This document shows, piece by piece, positions 1-7,407 of a stretch of 7,407 bases of DNA. This DNA is from Streptosporangiaceae bacterium (GTDB lineage: Bacteria; Actinomycetota; Actinomycetes; Streptosporangiales; Streptosporangiaceae): assembly GCA_030045215.1 (NCBI GenBank), contig JASIBJ010000562.1, forward strand, positions 1 to 7,407, in the 5' to 3' direction. The translations under genes were made by a program, and so were the position numbers. The stretch's first letter is position 1; every line of letters begins with the position of its first letter. The notes under the pieces were generated by a model. The model did not search any database. It was not told the origin of the DNA and worked only from the letters and a program-made list of their open reading frames with translations.

Positions 1-334
1 GCCTCGCCGTTGTGGCCGAACGGCGGATGCCCGAGATCGTGCGCCAGGCAGGCGGCGTCGACCAGGTCAGGGTCACAGCCGAGAACGCCGCCCAGCTCCC
101 GGCCGATCTGCGCGCACTCGAGGGAGTGGGTCAGCCTGGTGCGCGGGAAGTCGGCAGATCCGACGGCGACGACCTGCGTTTTGGCCGCGAGTCGGCGGAG
201 CGCGGCACTGTGCAGCACCCGGGCGCGGTCCCGTACGAACGGGCCGCGCCCGGCGCCGTCTGCGCGCTTCGGCGGCTCGTCAGCCCGCCTGGCGCGGGCC
301 AGCTCGTCGTAGCCGCCACATTCGCCGGCCAGTG

Positions 335-338
<4 letters not shown>
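1..338 (-). CDS. dgt: dGTPase-family HD phosphohydrolase, N-terminal part (runs off left edge)
   Basis: The 112 complete codons read here match the N-terminus of deoxyguanosinetriphosphate triphosphohydrolase-like proteins. These cytoplasmic enzymes hydrolyse dNTPs to the deoxynucleoside and triphosphate. Visible hallmarks are [20 protein letters not shown] (residues 36-55), [10 protein letters not shown] (65-74, with metal-ligand candidate H71), and [14 protein letters not shown] (99-112), which contains the HD pair H100/D101 and H109. The C-terminal part, including the last metal-binding Asp, lies outside the window. The start is GTG at 338, which overlaps the ppdK stop codon in GTGA. A GGAGG at 355-351 lies 12 nt upstream, rather far, so translation probably depends partly on coupling to ppdK. 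The same strand and the overlap make it the second gene of a ppdK operon. The family is clear; the substrate preference of actinobacterial members is less certain than the name suggests. Confidence 0.93.
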
Positions 339-3022
<2,684 letters not shown>

Positions 3023-3031
3023 TGCTCTGCA

Positions 3032-3036
3032 CTCCT
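3032..3036 (-). promoter_or_regulatory. Ribosome binding site of ppdK
   Basis: On the minus strand AGGAG lies 9 nt before the GTG at 3022. It supports GTG as the ppdK start, which also gives the conserved MPKLVYDF N-terminus. Confidence 0.6.
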
Positions 3037-3125
3037 GCCTGGCCAGCCCGGCTCTCGACCTGCACGGTGCCTGGGCGGCTCTCTGATCGCTCCGCTGTGT
3101 TGCGGCCTGTCGGCCCTTATCACCG

Positions 3126-3131
3126 AGCCTA
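3126..3131 (-). promoter_or_regulatory. Possible -10 box of the ppdK promoter
   Basis: The minus strand reads TAGGCT here, which fits the TANNNT -10 pattern common in actinobacterial housekeeping promoters. A purine start about 5-6 nt downstream (3120-3121) would give a leader of roughly 100 nt. No good TTGACN -35 box stands at the expected distance (around 3149-3154), where a hairpin-like repeat lies instead. This is an inference from a short motif only. Confidence 0.3.
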
Positions 3132-3146
3132 GCGACCCGTCCATAT

Positions 3147-3166
3147 CGGTGGCGCGCCGGTCACCG
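3147..3166. repeat. Imperfect inverted repeat / possible operator
   Basis: CGGTGGC (3147-3153) can pair with GGTCACCG-type sequence at 3160-3166: five Watson-Crick pairs, one G-T pair and one further C-G pair, around a 6-nt loop. It contains an 8-bp palindrome GGCGCGCC (3151-3158) and overlaps the odd palindrome CCGGTCACCGG (3157-3167). It sits where the -35 region of the proposed ppdK promoter would be, as an operator might. Short GC-rich palindromes occur by chance in such DNA, so function is unproven. Confidence 0.35.
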
Positions 3167-3283
3167 GACGTGAAATGAACAAACCGGAAACCCAAAATCG
3201 GTCCGCGCCGGCTGCCCGCCAGCCAGGACGAGAATTTCTGGGTCAGGCGAGCAGCAGATCGGGCTGATGTTCGTGTCTGTGTC

Positions 3284-3853
3284 ATGGAACTAGACGGCAC
3301 GGCGCTCACCGGGCAGCGCGACTGGCCGGGAGGCAGCGACCGCTCCCGCGCCGGGAGCGGAGGGGACGAGCGCGCCAAGGCGGTCACTGCCCTGTTCGCC
3401 GAGAATGCTCTCGGTCTTATCCGGCTGGCCCACATCATGCTCGGGAACGCGGCCGTCGCCGAGGACATCGTGCAGGACGCGTTCTGCGGCCTGTACCGGC
3501 GCTGGCCGCAACTCAGTGACCAGTCACGGGCACTCGGTTACGTAAGGTCGTCCGTGCTGAACGGATGCCGGTCGGCGATGCGGCTGCGTCCCACGGTCGA
3601 GCTCGTGGAGGGACATCAGCCGCCTGCCGCCTCGGCCGAAACGGCGCTGCTAGCCGCTGAGGAAGGCCGCGAGGTACTCCGGGCGCTGCGCCGGTTGCCC
3701 GACCGGCAGCGCGAGGTGCTGACGCTGCGGTACTACCTCGACCTGCCCGACGACCAGATCGCCGCCGCGATGGGCATCGGACCTGGCACGGTCCGGTCCG
3801 CTGCCCACCGGGCGCTCGCCGCGCTGCGCAAGGCACTCAAGGAGACGTCATGA
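3284..3853 (+). CDS. ECF-type RNA polymerase sigma factor (SigE-like), first module
   Basis: This is a 189-residue sigma factor of the extracytoplasmic-function class, with only regions 2 and 4. It would direct RNA polymerase to a small regulon. Sigma2 covers about 33-100 and includes AEDIVQDAFCGLYRRWPQL (59-77), the core-binding and -10-recognition part. A linker of about 30 residues follows. Sigma4 (about 130-187) has LPDRQREVLTLRYY (138-151) and a helix-turn-helix through GIGPGTVRSAAHRALAAL. Region 3 is absent, as expected. The ATG at 3284 has no Shine-Dalgarno and no plausible in-frame alternative before sigma2, so the transcript may be leaderless. The stop overlaps the ATG of the next gene (ATGA), tying it to the membrane protein as probable regulator. 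In the sigma4 stretch it matches the second sigma factor (5142-5675) at 29 of 48 positions by eye. The target promoter is unknown. Confidence 0.92.
   Translation: MELDGTALTGQRDWPGGSDRSRAGSGGDERAKAVTALFAENALGLIRLAHIMLGNAAVAEDIVQDAFCGLYRRWPQLSDQSRALGYVRSSVLNGCRSAMRLRPTVELVEGHQPPAASAETALLAAEEGREVLRALRRLPDRQREVLTLRYYLDLPDDQIAAAMGIGPGTVRSAAHRALAALRKALKETS
3839..3844 (+). promoter_or_regulatory. Ribosome binding site of the first membrane propeller gene
   Basis: AAGGAG lies 5 nt before the ATG at 3850, inside the last codons of the sigma gene. This strong, well-spaced site fixes the start and shows that the partner can be translated efficiently despite the overlap. Confidence 0.75.
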
Positions 3854-5055
3854 ACCTTACCGAAGACCGGCTGCGGGCAGTGCTCAGGAAGGCCGGGGAC
3901 GAGATCGTGCCGGAGCGGGTCCGGCCGCTGGATCTTCGGCCGCAAGGCGCCCTCCGGCTCGCGGCCCGCAACCCGACCGAGCGCTGGCGTCGCAGCCGCT
4001 GGCTCCAGGCCCTGGCCGCAGCCACGGCCGTGGCGGCGGTCGCGATCGCCGCGACCGCGATCGCGACCGCACCGACCCGGCGCGGCGGTGCTCCCAGCTC
4101 AGTCGCTCCCGCCACAGTGGCCCGCAACCGCAGCGTGCCTCCGTATTACGTCGCCATCATGGCCCCTCCCAAGGGCGCGTTCGTCACCACAATCCGGGAC
4201 ACGACGACCGGTGCCGTGCTGACTACGGTGCGGCCACCCAGGGGCGAGTCGTTCTTCGACGCCGTGCCGGGGGCCGACGACACATTCGTGCTCGAAGCCA
4301 ACCAGCGCACAGATCGCCTTGGGCTATTTCTGCTGCGGTTCAATCCGGCCGACCGCGGCACCACGCTGACCAGGCTGCCCATCCCGGCGACGCTCAGCAC
4401 CGGCGGGCTGGCCATGTCGCCGGGCGGCACCGAGCTCGCCGTGGCCAGCGAAGGGTTCCCCGGCGGGCCGTCGAATCTGCAGATCTACACCTTGTCAGGA
4501 CAGCTGATCCGGCAGTGGCAGGGCCCCGGATTGATCTGCCAAGCAGGCGGGACCGCGGTCGAGGACGAGCTGGATTGCGTGTCCTGGACCACGGCCGGGT
4601 ACCTGGCGTTCGGCTGGACCAGCAACGGCACGAACGTCGCCGCGGATGGCATCAGGCTAATCCGGCCGACGGTTTCCAGCGGCAGCTTGCTCGGCGCTAG
4701 CCGCCTCGCCGTGCCCCTCAAGATGGCCGACATTTCGAGCTTCGTCGTGTCCGGTGACGGCACGACAATCGCCGCCGACGTCCTGCTCCATCCCCGCTCC
4801 GGAGGGTTCTACAGCGCGTTCGAGGAGTTCTCTGCGGCCACCGGCAAGATGACCCGACAGTACTGGCCAACGCGCCGGGATGTGGCCGGGACGGGGACCG
4901 TGTTCTGGAGCAACCGGACGGGCAGCGAGCTGGTCGTTGACGCTCAGTTCCCGCGGACCAGCCCGCACCCGCGGTGGTCGCTCGGCATCCTTGCTTCGGG
5001 CAAGTTCACCCCGCTGCCGACGCAAGCGAGAGGCGTGCTAGCCATCACGTTCTAG
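3850..5055 (+). CDS. Membrane-anchored propeller-like protein, putative regulator of the upstream sigma factor
   Basis: I do not recognise a named family for this 401-residue protein. Visible layout: a charged cytoplasmic N-terminus of about 50 residues starting LTEDRLRAVLRKAGDEIVPE; an Arg-rich juxtamembrane segment (RWRRSRW, 45-51); one Ala/Val-rich membrane helix (about 52-74); then an exterior domain of about 325 residues rich in short beta segments. Blade-like pieces such as MSPGGTELAVAS (189-200) and VSGDGTTIAADV (300-311) suggest a WD40/PD40-type beta-propeller. Exterior cysteines C230 and C243 could form a disulfide. The start at 3850 overlaps the sigma stop and has a strong AAGGAG. 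A one-helix protein encoded directly behind an ECF sigma gene is typically its anti-sigma or sensor, but no H-x3-C-x2-C zinc motif is present, so this role is inferred from context. Its paralog is at 5659-6876. Confidence 0.85.
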   Translation: MNLTEDRLRAVLRKAGDEIVPERVRPLDLRPQGALRLAARNPTERWRRSRWLQALAAATAVAAVAIAATAIATAPTRRGGAPSSVAPATVARNRSVPPYYVAIMAPPKGAFVTTIRDTTTGAVLTTVRPPRGESFFDAVPGADDTFVLEANQRTDRLGLFLLRFNPADRGTTLTRLPIPATLSTGGLAMSPGGTELAVASEGFPGGPSNLQIYTLSGQLIRQWQGPGLICQAGGTAVEDELDCVSWTTAGYLAFGWTSNGTNVAADGIRLIRPTVSSGSLLGASRLAVPLKMADISSFVVSGDGTTIAADVLLHPRSGGFYSAFEEFSAATGKMTRQYWPTRRDVAGTGTVFWSNRTGSELVVDAQFPRTSPHPRWSLGILASGKFTPLPTQARGVLAITF

Positions 5056-5081
5056 CCGGGCCCTCAGAAACAGGTCAGCGT

Positions 5082-5111
5082 CACGCAGCATAAGCAGCCG
5101 CTCGGTGCGTG
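5082..5111. repeat. Short inverted repeat upstream of the second sigma gene
   Basis: CACGCA (5082-5087) and TGCGTG (5106-5111) form a perfect 6-bp inverted repeat with an 18-nt spacer, 30 bp before the chosen start at 5142. It could be an operator or a weak hairpin. It lies in the only non-coding gap (5056-5141, 86 bp) between the two sigma modules, and that gap contains no convincing terminator. A repeat this short could be chance. Confidence 0.25.
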
Positions 5112-5132
5112 TTTACTGCAGAGACGACCGTC

Positions 5133-5137
5133 GGAGG
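5133..5137 (+). promoter_or_regulatory. Ribosome binding site deciding the second sigma start
   Basis: GGAGG lies 4 nt before the ATG at 5142. The alternative in-frame GTG at 5109 has no purine-rich site ahead of it. With the ATG, the protein begins MTFEEFARARLPAVLAF, which looks like a normal SigE-family N-terminus. Confidence 0.6.
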
Positions 5138-5141
5138 CGGC

Positions 5142-5675
5142 ATGACCTTTGAGGAGTTCGCCCGTGCCCGGCTGCCCGCCGTGCTCGCCTTCGCCACTGT
5201 CCTGGCCGGCCAGCGGGCCACCGCCGAGGACCTGGCCCAGGAGGTCTTGATCCGGGCCCACGCCCGGTGGGACATGATTGGTCAGCTGGACCGGCCGGAG
5301 ATGTACGTCCGGAAAATGATCCTCAATGAGTTCCTGTCCTGGCGGCGCCGATCCTGGCGGCTGATCCCGTCCGGCCATAACGAGCTCACCACCGGCAGTG
5401 CGCCCGACCACGCGACCGGATACGCCGAGCACGAGGCCATGCTGGCCGAGATCGCTAAGCTGCCGCGCCGGCAGCGGGCCGTACTCGTCCTGCGCTACTA
5501 CGAGGACCGCAGTGACGCCGAGATCGCCGAACTCCTCGGCTGCGCGCCGGGCAGCGTGCGCGGGTACGCGTCCAGGGCCCTCGCGGCCCTGCGGATCGAG
5601 CTACGACCTCAGCAGGCTGACGGACCGACGATCGCGACTTACCAGCTGGGGGATGCCGATGCGTACCGAGGATGA
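5142..5675 (+). CDS. ECF-type RNA polymerase sigma factor (SigE family), second module
   Basis: This 177-residue ECF sigma factor resembles the actinobacterial SigE family: it starts with FEEFARARLPAVLAFATVLA directly in sigma2. Sigma2 (about 3-70) includes TAEDLAQEVLIRAHARW (27-43) and YVRKMILNEFLSWRRR (55-70). Sigma4 (about 100-154) includes LPRRQRAVLVLRYYEDRSDA (107-126) and the helix-turn-helix AEIAELLGCAPGSVRGYASR (126-145). A polar tail of about 23 residues (155-177) extends beyond sigma4; the first module's sigma has almost none. The last codons overlap the next gene by 17 nt, so sigma and membrane partner are co-transcribed. ATG 5142 is preferred over GTG 5109 because of its Shine-Dalgarno; the longer form would add 11 residues. 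The downstream regulon cannot be read from the sequence. Confidence 0.93.
   Translation: MTFEEFARARLPAVLAFATVLAGQRATAEDLAQEVLIRAHARWDMIGQLDRPEMYVRKMILNEFLSWRRRSWRLIPSGHNELTTGSAPDHATGYAEHEAMLAEIAKLPRRQRAVLVLRYYEDRSDAEIAELLGCAPGSVRGYASRALAALRIELRPQQADGPTIATYQLGDADAYRG
5648..5653 (+). promoter_or_regulatory. Ribosome binding site of the second membrane propeller gene
   Basis: GGGGGA lies 5 nt before the ATG at 5659, within the 3' end of the sigma gene. It favours 5659 over the in-frame ATG at 5653, which would have this G run directly against it. Confidence 0.5.
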
Positions 5676-6876
5676 CATCCGCGCGGCCTTCCGGGTCCTG
5701 GCCGCTTCCGCTCCGGATCCTGAGAGCGTCCTGGCGGGTGTTGCCCAGGCCGAGGCACGCCGCGGCGATCACTCGGCACTGCAGGCAGTCACGCCGCCCA
5801 CGCGGCCAGCCCGATCCCTGCCTGGCCGCCGAGCCTGGACACGGCGTCTCGCACCGCCGATCGCGGCGGCCGTTGCGGTGCTAGCGATCATCGGCCTGGC
5901 GGTAGCACTCGCGGCAGGCGGCACGCGCCGGCTCTCTCCTGGTCCGGCACAGGGCGCCGGCAGCCCGGCGGGCCTGCCGCGGTACTACGTTGCCTACCAG
6001 GTCGGTGCGCAGCGGGCCGTCATTGGTGACCTGGCCACCGGCGCCATGATCACGGTCAACCTACCCAGGCTTTACGTGGACGGCGCCGCGGTCACGGCCG
6101 GCGACCGGGCGTTCGTTTTCCAGACCTCCCGCCAGAGCGAGCCTTACCACCGTTACTACTACCTGGCGCGTCTCAGCGCCGCAAAGCGCACGGTGAGCCT
6201 CAGTCGGCTGCCCATCACCGCCACGGGCCAATTGGTGTCCTTTGGGCTCTCCCCCGCCGGAACCGCGCTGGCCGTCGCCTTCATGGACGTCTCGCCCCCC
6301 ACCCGGAGAGTGCCTGGGCGAGTGCTCTCCGGCGTCAACATATATTCACTCAACGGGACGCTTCTCAGGGCCTGGCGGACGCGCGGATATGTCTGTGACC
6401 CAGGTCCGATGACCTGGGCCCAGAACGGCCTGCTGATGATCGGGGTGCGTTTCCAGCAGGACCACTATGGCGAGTGCGTCCTGAACGTCAGCGCTCCAGG
6501 TAGCAGCCTGCTGGGCGCGATCAGGCTGGTTGTACCGAGACTCGGTCCCGGATGGGTCGTGCAGACGGCCTCCATGGCTGGGAACGGCCAGACGATCGCG
6601 GCGACCGCGAACTCCGCCGCCCCAGGCGACAAATGGGAATTCGTGGTGTTCTCGGCGGTAACCGGCACCGTGCTGCGCCGATCCTGGCCCGACGACTCGG
6701 GATTTGACGAAGAAGTTCTGTGGGACAGCTATTCCGGCAGCCAGCAGATCGTGCAGGCGCCCGTGAGCGTCCGGGCGAAGCACCAGGTTTATCGGTACGG
6801 CGTACTGACGAGCGGAGAATTCGTTCCGTTCCGGCACTTCGAGAGTGAGTGGTTCTTGACGGAATTCGCGTTCTAA
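5659..6876 (+). CDS. Membrane-anchored propeller-like protein, paralog of the first, putative sigma regulator
   Basis: This 405-residue protein has the same plan as the product of 3850-5055. A cytoplasmic N-terminus of about 65 residues (opening MRTEDDIRAAFRVLAASAPD) ends in a basic stretch (RRAWTRR, 57-63). One hydrophobic helix follows (about 66-87, APPIAAAVAVLAIIGLAVAL), then an exterior beta-rich domain (about 105-405). Shared ordered motifs include YYVA (109-112), LSRLPITATG (181-190), LSPAGTALAVAF (197-208), VNIYSLNGTLLRAW (226-239), SLLGAIRLVVP (283-293), FSAVTGTVLRRSWP (331-344) and YGVLTSGEFVP (380-390). Exterior cysteines are C246 and C273. No zinc anti-sigma motif is seen. The start overlaps the sigma stop by 17 nt; the longer open frame reaching back to 5398 is only read-through inside the sigma gene. 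A role in controlling the neighbouring sigma factor is inferred from gene order, not from a known domain. Confidence 0.85.
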   Translation: MRTEDDIRAAFRVLAASAPDPESVLAGVAQAEARRGDHSALQAVTPPTRPARSLPGRRAWTRRLAPPIAAAVAVLAIIGLAVALAAGGTRRLSPGPAQGAGSPAGLPRYYVAYQVGAQRAVIGDLATGAMITVNLPRLYVDGAAVTAGDRAFVFQTSRQSEPYHRYYYLARLSAAKRTVSLSRLPITATGQLVSFGLSPAGTALAVAFMDVSPPTRRVPGRVLSGVNIYSLNGTLLRAWRTRGYVCDPGPMTWAQNGLLMIGVRFQQDHYGECVLNVSAPGSSLLGAIRLVVPRLGPGWVVQTASMAGNGQTIAATANSAAPGDKWEFVVFSAVTGTVLRRSWPDDSGFDEEVLWDSYSGSQQIVQAPVSVRAKHQVYRYGVLTSGEFVPFRHFESEWFLTEFAF

Positions 6877-6928
6877 CGGTCACGTCGGCGGGCCCTAGGG
6901 CGCTGCCCGGGCAAGCGCGCGGTGACCG
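6877..6928 (+). terminator. Possible terminator / palindrome cluster after the sigma block
   Basis: Directly after the TAA, CGGTCAC (6877-6883) pairs perfectly with GTGACCG (6922-6928). Inside this lie a perfect 10-bp palindrome GCCCTAGGGC (6892-6901) and GCCCGGGC (6905-6912). No T run follows, so a classical intrinsic terminator is not shown, although GC-rich stem-loops without a T tract are proposed to act in actinobacteria. It could equally be an operator for the next gene. Confidence 0.35.
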
Positions 6929-6937
6929 GGCCTGTGC

Positions 6938-6943
6938 CACACT
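6938..6943 (+). promoter_or_regulatory. Weak -10-like box of a possibly leaderless transcript
   Basis: CACACT ends 6 nt before the ATG at 6950, the spacing expected if transcription begins at the start codon itself. The box departs from TANNNT at its first base, and no -35 is visible. It is suggested mainly because the following gene has no Shine-Dalgarno. Confidence 0.2.
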
Positions 6944-6949
6944 CCAGCC

Positions 6950-7407
6950 ATGACCATGATTGCGGAGAGCGTGATCGGGCTGCTGCACCCGGGTGAGATG
7001 GGCGCGGCCGTGGGACAGTGCCTCACCAGCGCCGGGCACCAGGTGCTCTGGGCATCGGACGGCCGGGGCCCCGACACGGCTGCCAGGGCGGCGGCTGCCG
7101 GGCTGAGGGATATCCGGACGCCGCGGCAGATGGCCGCCGAGGCCTCGGTGATCATCTCGGTCTGCCCGCCGCACGCGGCCCTGGACGTCGCCTGGGCCGT
7201 GCACGGCTTCACCGGCCTGTACGTGGACGCGAACGCGATCTCGCCAGGCACGGCGCGGGAGGTGGCCAAACTGATCACCGACAGCGGCGGCCGCTACGTC
7301 GATGGCGGCATCATCGGCCCGCCGCCGAGGACGGCGGGCACGACCCGGCTCTACCTTTCTGGCCCGCAGGCGCTGGACATCCACGCGCTGTTCGCCGGTA
7401 CCCCGCT
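6950..7407 (+). CDS. NAD(P)-dependent oxidoreductase, 6-phosphogluconate/3-hydroxyisobutyrate dehydrogenase-like, N-terminal part
   Basis: The 152 complete codons present (open at the right edge) form a Rossmann-type NAD(P)-binding domain of the beta-hydroxyacid dehydrogenase superfamily. The nucleotide-binding turn is VIGLLHPGEMGAAV (8-21), matching the GxxxxGxMG pattern. Further family-like blocks are ASVIISVCPP (65-74), YVDANAISPGTA (91-102) and YVDGGIIGPPP (116-126) with RLYLSG (133-138). The DANAISP and GGIIGPPP pair resembles the subgroup that carries a DUF1932-type C-terminal domain, which would lie beyond the window. The substrate cannot be named. The start is ATG 6950 or the in-frame ATG 6956; neither has a Shine-Dalgarno. 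It follows the sigma block by 73 bp, across a palindrome-rich spacer, and is probably an independent gene. Confidence 0.85.
   Translation, partial: MTMIAESVIGLLHPGEMGAAVGQCLTSAGHQVLWASDGRGPDTAARAAAAGLRDIRTPRQMAAEASVIISVCPPHAALDVAWAVHGFTGLYVDANAISPGTAREVAKLITDSGGRYVDGGIIGPPPRTAGTTRLYLSGPQALDIHALFAGTP

Larger units (their letters stand above)
3023..3283. promoter_or_regulatory. Divergent intergenic region between ppdK and the first sigma gene
   Basis: These 261 bp separate two outward-facing transcription units, so promoters for both should lie here. On the ppdK side are a Shine-Dalgarno and a TAGGCT box. Near the middle is an inverted repeat (3147-3166) followed by an A-rich pocket (about 3171-3198) that stands out in this GC-rich DNA. 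On the sigma side I find no Shine-Dalgarno before the ATG at 3284 and no convincing housekeeping promoter. A GGAAAC at 3186-3191 resembles an ECF -35 element, but no matching -10 follows at 16-18 nt. An open minus-strand frame spanning 2977-3468 lacks any recognisable domain and is treated as chance. Confidence 0.5.

Noticed and set aside
3186..3191. GGAAAC as an ECF -35 element for autoregulation of the first sigma gene
   Set aside because: No CGTC-like -10 follows at 16-18 nt, so the match is not better than chance.
5398..5658. Upstream extension of the second propeller gene frame to 5398
   Set aside because: The extension lies wholly inside the sigma4 coding region and gives Arg/Pro/Ser-rich sequence. 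The ATG at 5659 has a Shine-Dalgarno and aligns with the paralog's N-terminus.
6521..7384. Minus-strand frame of 287 codons across the end of the second propeller gene and the oxidoreductase
   Set aside because: The product is Arg/Pro/Ala-rich with no motif, while the plus strand encodes two recognisable proteins there.

Overview
The window is GC-rich throughout, with NNG/NNC-dominated coding, GTG as well as ATG starts, and tightly overlapping genes. Together with actinobacterial-type ECF sigma factors and PPDK, this points to an actinobacterial chromosome. Genus cannot be set from sequence reading alone; a filamentous, sigma-factor-rich actinomycete is the best guess. I see no rRNA, tRNA, CRISPR array, IS element or phage gene.

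Left part (1-3022, minus strand): a housekeeping operon. A full-length pyruvate phosphate dikinase gene (ppdK) is followed by the N-terminal part of a dGTPase-family HD phosphohydrolase (dgt), which runs off the left edge. The ppdK stop codon overlaps the dgt GTG start in a GTGA junction, which suggests translational coupling.

Middle (3023-3283): a divergent intergenic region of 261 bp. It holds a plausible ppdK promoter and Shine-Dalgarno, an imperfect hairpin or operator-like inverted repeat, and an A-rich pocket.

Centre-right (3284-6876, plus strand): two consecutive, paralogous two-gene modules. Each has a short ECF sigma factor (sigma2 plus sigma4 only) whose 3' end overlaps the start of a gene of about 400 codons. 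That second gene encodes a short cytoplasmic N-terminus, one membrane helix and a beta-rich, propeller-like exterior domain of about 300 residues. The two membrane proteins share an ordered series of motifs, so the block looks like an old tandem duplication. The likely reading is two sigma/membrane-regulator pairs in which the exterior domain senses something and the cytoplasmic tail controls the sigma factor. Neither partner shows the usual zinc anti-sigma motif. This is the most interesting part of the window.

Right edge (6950-7407, plus strand): the N-terminal Rossmann half of a 6-phosphogluconate/3-hydroxyisobutyrate dehydrogenase-like NAD(P) oxidoreductase. It is separated from the sigma block by a short palindrome-rich spacer that could be a terminator, and it is possibly leaderless.
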